A stretch of DNA of 15,583 bases from JBDHUX01 sp039809405 (GCA_039809405.1 JBDHUX010000015.1:1-15583), one strand, 5' to 3'. Shown: positions 1-8,727, counted from the first letter of the stretch. A program made the numbers and translations. The notes: a model not told the origin generated them from the sequence alone.

Positions 1-1028
1 TTTTTATCTACATAATTTCATCTTATATAATCCGATATACTTGTAGTATTGGTGTATCTTATGGCTTTATAGTTTTTATCTAAATCTAATATGTGGAGAT
101 AATTGATTAGTTTATTTTCATATCATCAATTGGTATTATTTAAGCTTATAAATCAACTTGCGCTTGCTCATACCCCCAAATATTGACCCATATTCCGATA
201 TACTTGATTGTGGATACTTCCAAACCCAGGTCTAGCAAAGTTACTTGTTTCATATCTATTGTATCAAGAGTTTATTACTACACTTTTTAGATACTCAAAC
301 TCTTCCATCACTTTATCATCGTCTGGGTGCACCATCTTTTGCAAAAGATGATCTTTTGGATCTATATTGTTTGCTTGTGATAGTTGATGTCGTCTACTTC
401 ACTCAAATAATTCCAATGTATATATGCTAAAACTATCAGCCATCTGCGATCACACTCGATCTTCCCAAAATTGTACCCTACTGTCATTCCAGTTTTCCAT
501 AGTACCAAAAGCTATCATATCAAAATTATAAACCATATTTGACTTTTTTATAGGTTGGAGGTTTCTTACAAATCATTTTATATTATTAAAAACATACTTC
601 CTACCTGTAAGCTTGAGTACGTCATCATCAAAACTCTGTATACCAAAACTAAATCTTATCCTCGGGAATTCCTTATATCTACTACTTAGATATTTTATCA
701 GTTCTATATTTTCATCAAACGGATCAGGATTTAGTTCCATACTAAATTCTTCTATATCTGACAAATCCCAATTACCTGCTATATGATCTACTATATCTAT
801 TATATTACCTTTTCAGATACTACTTGGTGTCCCTCATCATAAGTATATTGTGCGGATCTGTTTGTCTGGATAGACTTGCTTCCACATATCTAGTTCTTTC
901 TTAATAGATATAATATAATCTGATATTAGGGTTGGTAAGAAGTTTGGATGGTTTTTTTGTATAACATAAAAATTACAATATTCGCACTTATAATCACAAA
1001 ATGGTATATGCATATATAAGGATATCAT
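1..1028 (-). CDS. hemW: HemW-like radical SAM protein (5' part; C-terminus runs off the window)
   Basis: Radical SAM protein of the HemW family (coproporphyrinogen III oxidase-like; characterised HemW members act as heme chaperones), cytoplasmic, binding a 4Fe-4S cluster and S-adenosylmethionine. About 342 codons are visible, against a usual length near 370-400. Seen in order: CX3CX2C at residues 11-18 (C-D-Y-K-C-E-Y-C), GGGTPS at about 64-69, ELNPDPF, RFSFGIQSFDDDVL, NFDMIAFG, YETSNFARPG and YLGVGASASGF. This whole series is typical of HemW. The first two glycines of GGGTPS are TGA codons, and several further in-frame TGA codons must be read as glycine. The start ATG lies just before the radical SAM core, as usual for the family. 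It is divergent from the surface-protein gene at 1312. Whether it handles heme here is unknown; the family name follows from sequence only. Confidence 0.9.
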
Positions 1029-1269
1029 ATATTTAACTTATATTATTTATTTGTATGATCTAAATTTATTTTATTCTAGTCTGAGGTCAAATTTATTTTT
1101 TATGACTATTTTTAAAGTAACCAAACTAACTTGTTTAGTTTACTGTTTTTATGCCGTAAATCAACTAAAAAAAAATCTATTGCAACTTGATATTAAAAAT
1201 ATTTAAATTCGCTGAGTTTTATTAAAATTTATGATCTAATTTTATAAAAACAAATTTTTAGTATATAGT

Positions 1270-1305
1270 ATTTAATCTATTATAAACATTTAATCTATTA
1301 TAAAC
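1270..1305. repeat. Two perfect head-to-tail copies of an 18-bp repeat
   Basis: ATTTAATCTATTATAAAC occurs at 1270-1287 and again at 1288-1305 with no gap or mismatch. The array ends six bases before the start codon of the surface-protein gene, where a 5' UTR or ribosome-landing region would be. No Shine-Dalgarno sequence is present. It may be an operator or simply slipped-strand duplication. The rest of the 283-base divergent spacer (1029-1311) is AT-rich and shows only a weak 7-bp hairpin around 1123-1141. Confidence 0.85.
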
Positions 1306-1311
1306 CATCAC

Positions 1312-3378
1312 ATGATCTACAACAAAATCAAAAAGCTCTTACTATGAGCAACTATGTTTTGATTTATTTATTTATTTTTTGGATTTGTAAGTACCTCTGC
1401 ATTTGCATGAGACTTCACCACCACTTGGAAAGTCGGAACATCTGGATATGGAAATGCAACAAACGAAATCCGTTTTACTGTATTCGCCGGGACCGCTTCT
1501 ACGGTGGATTGGTGAGACGGGATAACCGGATCTATCGCCGTAGGAACACAGACTCTCACTCATACCTATACGGGAGCATGAGATAAGACCGTCAAGATCT
1601 CCTGAGATTTAAAACATTTTTATAACGCAACCATAACCGACGATCATTTTGGAAAACTTATATCCGTAGATGACCGATGAGGTATGTCATGGGACGATAT
1701 GAGTAATATGTTTGCACTTGCATCTAACCTAACTACTATACCTGCTATAGCACCAAATCTATCTAATGTCACCAATTTATCAAATATGTTTTGAAACGCA
1801 TCATTATTCAATCAACCTCTAAGTGGTTGGGATGTGTCAAATGTAACAGATATGAGCTATATGTTTATAGGTGCATGAGTATTCAATCAACCTCTAAGTG
1901 GTTGGGATGTGTCAAATGTAACAAATATGCTAGGTATGTTTCAAGGTGCATCATCATTCAACCAACCATTAAATAGTTGGGATGTATCAAATGTGACAAA
2001 TATGAAAAATATGTTTTATGCAGCAGCTATATTTAATCAACCGCTTAATAATTGGGATGTCTCACATGTAACAAATACGCAAGGTATGTTTAAAAATGCT
2101 CTTGCATTCAATCAAGATCTTCATTGTTGGAATGTAGCAACTAATCCATCTCATATTGAATTTGAATTTTGATCAGCCCTTATTACAGGAAATATCCCTC
2201 AACGATGAGTATCTGGAGCATGTACACCACCAGCTCCAACTCCAACTCCAGTATCATTTGGTTGATGATGAGGTGGGAGTAGTATCGTAATATTAAGTAA
2301 TGATATAGACAACGAAACGCCATCATCAAATGTTGATCAAAACATATTTAATCCAACTATAGACCCAGATACATGTTTTGCTCCTATGGATATACTTGCT
2401 GTAGATCAGTGAGGTATGACACAAGACCAAAAGATAGCTCATCAGATGTTGTACAGTTTTGGTCTTACTACTATGACTGGTACAGTAGATTTTTGATCAG
2501 ATAGAAAACTTACTAGAGCAGAAGCAGCAAAATTTTTGGTACAATTTGCTCAGAATGTTTTATGTAGAGATAAGATAAACACTTATGATAATAGATTTGT
2601 TGATATAAGTAACTCTCATCCAGACTTGCAGACAAATATCAAGTTGGCATATGAGTATGGTATATTTTACGGATCAGAGTGATGATTGTTTAGACCTGAT
2701 GATTTTATAACAAGGGATGAGATTGTAGCTACTATGATAAGACTTATAACCAACAAATATGATGATATAGTTACAAGAACTTGTTGTGACTCAGATAGTG
2801 ATGGTCTACTAGATGATAGTGTGTGTGATCGTAATGGTGGTACTGACTGTGATGGTCTACCAGATGCAATGCCTCCTACAGTTGAAAACGAAATAGGGAT
2901 AACTTCTGCAAAAACAACAAGTTGCGGTTCTTCTAGTGGAGTAAAAATAAGGCATATTAGTAGTCCACAAAGTATTGATGATTGGAGTTATTCCGCAAAA
3001 GTAAAACAAGGCGGTGTAGTAAGATGAAGCATTGCTATCAATAATGGTTGCTCATTCCGTTCCTCAAACTCATCAGGCAATGAAGATAGATGCAATACTG
3101 ATTGTGATGATACCCATATCCCAGATGCCGATGATGATGGTGTATGTGATCGTAGTAATACTGACTGCGACGCCAGTGACGATTATGATCGGGCAGACAA
3201 TTATAAAAGAACCCTAAATAGATTAACCCAAAATAAATTTATCTGACGAACATGAGGTGGCTGTAGTGGAGGAGGTACTTGCGATACTACAAGATGAATT
3301 GTAATGGAAATATTATATGATCTTTATAGAAACAATACTTATACCCTATGAGAAGTATGATATACAGCTTGAAATTAA
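1312..3378 (+). CDS. Secreted mosaic surface protein: PKD-like, BspA-type repeats, SLH-like and TSP3-like motifs
   Basis: Predicted exported cell-surface protein of 688 residues. Residues 1-32 are a clear Sec signal peptide (Lys-rich start, hydrophobic core, AFA before the cut). Then follow a PKD-like segment (about 38-96, with VDWGDG and TLTHTYT), five BspA/DUF285-type repeats spaced exactly 25 residues with FNQPL or FNQDL at 166, 191, 216, 241 and 266, a Pro/Thr linker with a six-glycine run, an SLH-like region (about 370-483, with LTRAEAAKFLVQFA and ITRDEIVATMIRLI), and Asp-rich TSP3-like calcium motifs (about 493-520 and 600-620). SLH domains usually bind secondary wall polymer, and BspA repeats are known from adhesins. 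An adhesion or S-layer-associated role is inferred. The start at 1312 is chosen because it yields the complete signal peptide. Many glycines are TGA. The PKD-like part uses more GC-rich codons than the rest. Confidence 0.9.
1805..1923 (+). repeat. 44-bp exact direct repeat, 75 bp apart, inside the BspA repeats
   Basis: Bases 1805-1848 and 1880-1923 are identical, one 75-bp (25-codon) repeat unit apart. The following units at 1957, 2032 and 2107 encode the same motif but have diverged in DNA. The first two copies therefore look recently duplicated or gene-converted, which could let the repeat number change by recombination. Confidence 0.85.
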
Positions 3379-3402
3379 TATCGTTGTAAACTTATAAACT
3401 CT

Positions 3403-3470
3403 AAAATACTCTATATTACTATGCTATAATTTACTTATATTTGTACTATATAGAGTATTTTTGTATTTTT
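3403..3470 (+). terminator. Hairpin with 14-bp perfect stem and T-rich tail after the surface-protein gene
   Basis: AAAATACTCTATAT at 3403-3416 pairs perfectly with ATATAGAGTATTTT at 3448-3461, followed by a T-rich stretch. The loop is long (31 bases) and contains a TATAAT, so the element may also carry a promoter. It sits 24 bases past the stop codon. The A- and T-rich stem ends would allow termination in both directions. Confidence 0.6.
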
Positions 3471-3622
3471 GTAATCTAAATTTAGATTTAATGGCCAATA
3501 CAGAAATTTAATTCTAATCACATTGATAGAAAATAAAAGATATATTGACAAACTACATTATATTTTTACTATTTATGTAATAGTGCCATGTACTCATTAT
3601 TTACCATATTATATTTATACCA

Positions 3623-4051
3623 ATGTCCAAAAAGCCACTTTGACTAGAAGATTTTCAGCCATTAAACATATCAGATATCGAGCAGTTGAGCTACACAAAA
3701 TTGAAAGAATTGTCCATAGCAATGATGGAATTACTTACCGATCTAAAGCTAGATCCATCATACCCTTATGTGAAAACTGACACATTTAATGAACTTATTA
3801 CTTATTTAAACTCATCCTATGAAGAAAATGACAAACTAAAAACTGAAATCCAACAACTTATAAACGACAATAAATCATCAGTAGATATCATACAAGGATT
3901 TGAAAAAAAGTTTCTTGAGTACGAGAGAGTCATGTTAATATTGAAGGAAAACAATAAGAGACTCTCAACAAGAGAATTTTCTCATAGAAAGAGGGAGGAT
4001 AGAAAGAATTTTATCAAACTTCACTCTAGAATATCAAATGACAGAAGATAA
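3623..4051 (+). CDS. Small coiled-coil protein of unknown function
   Basis: Not recognised as a known family. It is 142 residues, beginning MSKKPLGLEDFQPL, with one TGA read as glycine at codon 7. A predicted helical body carries a Glu/Lys/Leu-rich, coiled-coil-like stretch (about residues 65-120) and a strongly basic C-terminus with many Arg and Lys residues. There is no signal peptide or membrane segment, so it is probably cytoplasmic. I chose the ATG at 3623 because the frame stays open from there under code 25; an ATG at 3686 follows the TGA and would cut off 21 residues. A terminator follows directly, so it is transcribed separately from atpG downstream. The basic tail could contact nucleic acid or ribosomes, but this is speculation. 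Confidence 0.75.
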
Positions 4052-4077
4052 GTTTGTCTACGTATTGTTCAAATATT

Positions 4078-4107
4078 AAAATCTATATCATGTGGTATAG
4101 ATTTTTT
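4078..4107 (+). terminator. Rho-independent terminator after the coiled-coil gene
   Basis: AAAATCTATA at 4078-4087 pairs with TATAGATTTT at 4096-4105 around an 8-base loop, and the T-run continues to 4107. It separates the 3623 gene from atpG. Confidence 0.8.
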
Positions 4108-4210
4108 CAATCCTTTTCAAAATTCTATTTGTAAATAAAGTAAAAATTATTATATAAAAGTCAGATTATCTTTATTTTATTATTTATATCCATTAGACCA
4201 TAGACAATAG

Positions 4211-5092
4211 ATGGCCTCACTAAAACAGATCAAAACTAAGATTAAGTCCAATCAAAATTTGAAAAAAATAACCAAAGCTCTTGAGATCATATCTACTATA
4301 AAATTACAGAAAAATAAATCTCATGCTGAGTGACTAAAAGATTATTTTATCGACTTAGTAGAGCTTATATCTCAAGTTTCTCATAGGATAGATCTGTTCA
4401 ATGATAAACTAACTACAGATACTGATAGAGGGCTGGTGATACTTGTGACTACGGAAAAGGGACTGTGTGGTGGTATAAATAGTAAGATATTGAAATTATT
4501 TCATCAGTGACGAGACAAGAGTCAAATAGATGTATTCGTGATTGGAAAAAAGTGATTTGAATTTGCTGGTAGAAACTGATATAATATTGTCTGATATCTT
4601 AATACAAAAGACGACATAACAACATCTGATTTGGTGCCGCTTATAACTTATATAGATCAAAATAGTTTTAAATACAGTAAAATCCATATAGTATTTAATT
4701 TTTTTAAAAATACTATAACTCAGATACCAACTATATTTAAATTATATCCCATTGATAAGGCAAGTGTAGATGAATTCAAATCTCAGCTTGATATATCGTT
4801 TGATCAAAGTAAAGAAGATAGTAAAGCTTTTAGGGATTATCTATTATTAGAACCTAATCCCGAAGTTATTGAGGAACAATTATATAAACAAATCAGGACA
4901 TATCTCATATTATCTATGATCATCCAAAATAAAATCTGCGAACATGCTTCTAGGATGATAGCAATGAAAAATGCCAAAGACAACTGCTCCAAGTTTATAT
5001 CTATCTTGATGCTCAAATTTAATAAACTCAGACAAGCAAGCATAACACAAGAGATTAGTGAGATAACTTCTGCAAAGATGGCTATGGAGTAG
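4211..5092 (+). CDS. atpG: ATP synthase F1 gamma subunit
   Basis: Central rotor stalk subunit of the F1 part of F-type ATP synthase, acting at the inner face of the membrane. The length is 293 residues, as usual for the family. The N-terminal coiled-coil helix (MASLKQIKTKIKSNQNLKKI, with TKALEIIST following), the GLCGGIN motif near residue 87 and the C-terminal helix (ASRMIAMKNAKDNC, then NKLRQASITQEISEI) are all present. These are the parts that contact the alpha3beta3 ring and the epsilon/c-ring. Several in-frame TGA codons are read as glycine. The ATG at 4211 matches the family's start. The neighbours are a hypothetical gene and proS; no other atp gene is in the window, unlike the common atpBEFHAGDC operon. 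No Shine-Dalgarno is visible. Identity is secure; assembly with other subunits cannot be judged here. Confidence 0.95.
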
Positions 5093-5176
5093 TTGTGATT
5101 TTATCTATCTCATCACTTATTATAAAATCTCCATTGACTATTAAATATTTAGATAACTAAGTAATTGATAATATAA

Positions 5177-6709
5177 ATGATACTTATAACAAGAGATCAG
5201 GATTTTTCCAAGCGATACAATGAACTCGTAGAGCAGGCAGATCTAGCACAGCATAGTGATGTAAGAGGTTGTATGGTGATCAAGCCATATGGTTATGCTA
5301 TATGGGAAAATATGCAGAAATATCTTGATAGTATGTTTAAATCTACAGGTATTGGTGATAAAAAACATCAAAATGCTTACTTCCCGCTCTTCATACCAAA
5401 GTCATTTTTTTCCAAGGAAGCAAAACATGTAGAGTGATTTGCTACAGAGGCTGCAGTCGTCACTCATTATAGACTAAAAAATGAAGATGGTCAGATAGTC
5501 GTAGATCCAGAAGCAAAACTTGAAGAAGAGCTCATAGTCCGTCCTACATCCGAAACCATCATCCGGAATACATACCGCGACTGGATAAAATCGTACCGTG
5601 ATCTACCGATCTTGGTCAATCAATGGGCAAATGTGGTCCGTCGAGAGATGAGAACTAGATTATTCCTCCGTACCGCAGAGTTTTTATGGCAAGAGTGACA
5701 TACGGCTCATGCTACATCTAATGAAGCAATATCAGAAGCAAAGCAGATGCGAGATGTGTATCAGGATTTCTTCTCAAACTTCCTTGCAATATCCGGAGTG
5801 CCTGGCGAGAAATCAGAAAACGAAAGATTTGCATGAGCAGAAAATACTTATACCATAGAATGTATGATGCAAGATGGCAAAGCTCTACAAGCTTGCACAT
5901 CACATTTTCTTGGTCAAAATTTCTGAAAAGCATTTGATGTGACATTTACAGACAAAGAGAATAAAATCGATCATGCTCGGGCAACAAGTCGATGAGCTAG
6001 CACTAGGATGATGTGATGACTTATCATGTCACACAGTGATGATAAATGACTTGTCCTACCACCTGCAATAGCACCTATTCATGTAATAGTAGTACCAATA
6101 CGAAAGAATGATGAAGATATGAATATAATCAGAAATTGGATATACAAGCATATCTTATCTTGAGATTTAATGTTTACTATAAACTCCAAATATATAAAAC
6201 ACGATACAGATATAAAAATACAAATTGATCGAGATGATCAAAAAACTCCATGATGGAAATACAACCAATACGAACTACAATGAGTCCCTATCCGCATAGC
6301 AGTATGACCTAGAGATATAGCAAATTGATCAGTAGAAGTGTATCGTAGAGATACTTGAACAAAAGAAACTGTTATTGCAGAAGAGTTATCAGATTATATC
6401 ATATCTACATTGTGATCTATGCAGAGCGAGTTATTTGAAAAAACCAAAAAATACAGGATAGAGAAAAGTGTACCCGTAGACAACTATGATGATTTTAAAA
6501 AAGCAATCAATAATGATAAATTTGTGTACGCACATCGAGATGGTACAGTAGAAACAGAAGAGCTGATAAAAAAAGAGACCAAAGCGACTATCCGTTGTAT
6601 ACCTACGGATGATTGAAATTGATTGAATTTTGATATAAATAAACCTTGAATATGTATGATAACAGGAAAACCAAGCAAACAAAGAGTCTTATTTGCTATA
6701 GCTTACTAA
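5177..6709 (+). CDS. proS: Prolyl-tRNA synthetase (archaeal/eukaryote-like type, no editing insertion)
   Basis: Class II aminoacyl-tRNA synthetase that charges tRNA-Pro; cytoplasmic. The 510 residues fit the shorter ProRS type without the INS editing domain. Visible are FPLFIPKSFFSKEA (about 68-82), LIVRPTSETII, the motif 2 block RTAEFLWQEGHTAH starting at residue 165, TIECMMQDGKALQ, and the motif 3 region ATSRGASTRMMGGLIM ending in DDKGLVLPP. An anticodon-binding domain follows (VGPRDIANGSVEVYRRDTGTKE), and the protein ends in tyrosine, as is usual for this type. Glycines of motif 3 and of DDKG are TGA codons. One oddity is that the usual TSWG of motif 3 reads TSRG. The 84-base gap after atpG holds a weak hairpin (5097-5104 with 5122-5129) without a T-run, so co-transcription with atpG is possible. 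Confidence 0.95.
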
Positions 6710-6753
6710 AATTGTGACTCTTGACTAGGACAACGATCTAATTATACACATGT

Positions 6754-6961
6754 ATGATAGTTAAGAACCCAAAGATCAGTGATTATAAAATTAAGAAATC
6801 ATCGATATATGGAAGTTGTATGATTGATTAGTAGCAATAGTAATATGATAAATATTATAGAGTTAATCATTTGTGATGAGTTTAGTAAATAAAAGTTAGC
6901 TGAGTTCAGATGAGTAAAAGTAAATTCTGAATACCATTTTAAAGAGTGTGAATAGAGATGT
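6754..6961 (+). pseudogene. Relic of an IS1595 (ISXO2-like) transposase, middle deleted
   Basis: Two pieces are recognisable. At 6754-6829 a frame starts MIVKNPKISDYKIKK and ends near a C-x-x-D remnant. This resembles the N-terminus of IS1595-family transposases, where SDYKIKK precedes a CFC-D-I segment. At about 6878-6961, in another frame, EFSK, stop, KLAEFRGVKVNSEYHF and KECE, stop, RC match the C-terminal block of the same family (W-S-F-A-K-R-R-L-A-K-F-x-G then H-L-K-E-C-E-x-R). The DDE catalytic core between the two is missing, and TAA and TAG stops interrupt the frame, so it cannot be functional. Terminal inverted repeats were not found. The assignment rests on remembered family patterns; the C-terminal match is the stronger half. 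Confidence 0.6.
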
Positions 6962-7180
6962 TAAAAGACAAATAAAAAAATATTTAGTTCACTAATTAAT
7001 ATATCTATTTAAAAGAAGCAATAAAAATACATACTATACTTACGATGTTAAAAACGTCTGACCAAATAATATCACTCAGTGACAGAGATATCCGATATGT
7101 CGACGTATAATATTCATTTTTAGATCATCTTCTGATGTAGTATCAAATTATTTACTTAACTTATAAATAATTTATCTTTA

Positions 7181-7186
7181 TATAAT
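7181..7186 (+). promoter_or_regulatory. Possible -10 box for the lipoprotein gene
   Basis: A perfect TATAAT lies 15 bases before the ATG at 7202. TTAACT at 7156-7161 is a poor -35 at a 19-base spacing. If used, the transcript would be almost leaderless. Confidence 0.35.
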
Positions 7187-7201
7187 ATAAATTTATTACA
7201 C

Positions 7202-7696
7202 ATGAAAAAATTACCTATCTTTACATTATTACTACTTTCTATATTTGTAGTATGATGCAACAAACAAACTCAAGTAGAAAACACTACAACTTGACCTAAT
7301 GAGACTGGGACTTATACTATGGATAGCTGGAAAACCATCATACCAGAGAGTTGTAAGTCATTTAATGACTGATGTAATACTTGTATGAGATCAGAGTCTG
7401 ACCCAAATCAAGTAGGTTGTACTAAGATGTTTTGTGAGACTTATGGTGAGCCTTATTGTCTAGATGAGAGTTGATCTGATGAAATAGCTGATGATAGTGC
7501 TAGTATCGTAAGTGGTGATAATTATGTAAATATGAAAGTAGAAGACGCACAAGCGTTAGCAGCTCAAAATAATATCCCATTCCGCGTGATAGAAACAGAT
7601 TGAAAGACGGAAGCTGTTACTGCAGACTATGTAAAAGGTCGTGTTAGTGCCAAAGTTCAAGACGGTATAGTTACATCTTTTACAGTTGAGGAGTAA
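7202..7696 (+). CDS. Cys-rich lipoprotein with I78-inhibitor-like C-terminal domain
   Basis: Predicted membrane-anchored lipoprotein of 164 residues. The N-terminus MKKLPIFTLLLLSIFVVGC is a type II signal peptide with lipobox V-V-G-C; the lipobox glycine is a TGA codon. A Thr-rich linker leads to a Cys-rich segment (about residues 50-85: ESCKSFNDGCNTCMR, then GCTKMFCETYGEPYC) that could form disulfides or bind metal. The C-terminal part (about 112-164), with ALAAQNNIPFRVIETDGK, T-x-DY-x-x-x-R-x-x-x-x-V-x-DG-I-V-T, resembles the small peptidase inhibitor I78 fold. This resemblance is by pattern only. The gene is followed by its own terminator, so it is probably monocistronic. The function, perhaps protease inhibition at the envelope, is inferred and unproven. 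Confidence 0.8.
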
Positions 7697-7731
7697 TCCA
7701 GAGATATAAACTCATTGCCTATCTCACACAG

Positions 7732-7785
7732 ACTACAATATATAGGTTTATACATAATCGTAATTTGTATTATTGTAGTTTTTTT
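7732..7785 (+). terminator. Terminator-like hairpin after the lipoprotein gene
   Basis: ACTACAATA at 7732-7740 pairs with TATTGTAGT at 7771-7779, followed by a T-run. The loop is long (30 bases). It lies between the convergent lipoprotein and UvrC-like genes, reading in the lipoprotein direction. No further gene is seen in 7697-7939. Confidence 0.55.
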
Positions 7786-7939
7786 CTTATAAGGTTATAG
7801 TATATAATATGTAATAATACAAGTGATATGAATTACATGCCATATATTATCATAATTTTAACTACAATTGCCCAATACGGTAAGTGCAGTCACACTATTT
7901 ACTTTATTGATTGGCAACTATTCCTAAAAACTTCCACAC

Positions 7940-8548
7940 TTAATCTTCATATTTACCTCATATCTCATCTTTCCAACCCATTTTTTTTGCTTCCGTGACA
8001 TATTTATCTTCATTGGGTGATCAGATCTTATTATAAACACATCGTCATTTACATAGTCAGAAAATAAAGTCACTGCACAGTTGACCTTGACTGAACTGCT
8101 TATCTTTACATCATCTCCATTGTAAAAATTGTCTCATTCGCTGGATAGTTTTTTTTAGTTCTCTTACATTGGACTTTGGTCAGATATATGTGGCTCAGTC
8201 GTCGGCACGGTATCTTGTAAGGACGATCTGCGGATATGGGTGGTTTGTTATCTTGATGTAAACATAGCTATTGTCTCATTTCAGTAGCCTGTTGTAAGGT
8301 GGTTTGTGCTGTCTGATCATATTTGCCTCCAATACTAGGGCTTCGTTTTCTGTCTTGCAGACTATAAACTCTACATCGTCTGCCTTGTTCAGCATATCTT
8401 GCTTCCATAAAGACCCAGGATTGAAGTACTGAGTGATCCTGTTTTTTAGGTTTTTGGCTTTACCGATATAGAGGATATCTTTACCGTGCTTGAAGATATA
8501 TATCCCAGAGTTGGTTGGTATATGTGATAGTGATGGGAGAGTAAGCAT
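7940..8548 (-). CDS. Short UvrC-like GIY-YIG nuclease with four-Cys cluster
   Basis: Homologous to the N-terminal third of UvrC, the incision nuclease of UvrABC nucleotide excision repair, but only 202 residues long (full UvrC is about 600). The GIY-YIG domain is complete: GIYIFKHGKDILYIGKA at 15-31, the Arg-containing NRITQYF (R37) and the metal-binding Glu in ENEALVLEANMI (E74). After YIGP (121-124), four cysteines, C147, C158, C166 and C170, have nearly the spacing of the UvrC Fe-S cluster ligands (X10, X7, X3). The UVR motif that binds UvrB, the RNase H-like endonuclease domain and the HhH domain are missing. The frame ends at a clean TAA, with no homologous remnant noticed downstream. 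The TGA codons in it, including the G of YIGP, read as glycine. It could act like the short homologue Cho, making the 3' incision only. Confidence 0.88.
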
Positions 8549-8656
8549 ATTATTTATTTACTTGGTATTTACTACTACTGATGATGTGAAGATAATATGA
8601 TTTTTCTTATCATAATCAAGTAGGTTTATGGGTTTATATTTAGATTGTTAATTTAC

Positions 8657-8684
8657 TTGACAAATGATATATTTTGGTTATAAT
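8657..8684 (+). promoter_or_regulatory. Near-consensus sigma-70 promoter for the 8728 gene
   Basis: TTGACA at 8657-8662 and TATAAT at 8679-8684 are both perfect, with a 16-base spacer. The extended -35 string TTTACTTGACAA is repeated exactly in the promoter at 15394. Transcription would start near 8691, giving a leader of roughly 37 bases with no Shine-Dalgarno. Confidence 0.85.
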
Positions 8685-8727
8685 TGTGCTATAAATTATA
8701 TTTATTTAATAATATAGTACTATAAAA

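Larger units (their letters stand above)
6710..7201. other. Gene-poor stretch with a transposase relic and a promoter-like region
   Basis: There is no intact gene here in either direction under code 25. The first half holds the decayed IS1595-type transposase described separately. The second half (about 7030-7200) shows short palindromes such as GTCGAC and a TATAAT at 7181-7186 that could serve the lipoprotein gene. No RNA gene was recognised. Confidence 0.6.

Noticed and set aside
1344..1586. Separate small protein starting at ATG 1344
   Set aside because: It overlaps the signal peptide and PKD-like part of the surface protein in another frame and has no plausible features.
1805..2172. CRISPR-like or intergenic tandem repeats at 75-base period
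   Set aside because: The period is 25 codons and encodes BspA-type repeats within an open frame.
3623..4200. Toxin-antitoxin pair or ATP synthase delta/b subunit for the small gene before atpG
   Set aside because: No partner gene, no motif of either family, and a terminator separates it from atpG.
5177..6709. Apparent string of short broken reading frames suggesting a proS pseudogene
   Set aside because: All interruptions are TGA and fall on conserved glycines; with code 25 the gene is one intact 510-residue frame. The same holds for hemW, atpG, rlmH, the transferase and prmC.
6809..6892. Small gene of 27 codons starting at 6809
   Set aside because: It is in frame with the C-terminal transposase fragment and ends at a TAA inside it; better explained as part of the relic.
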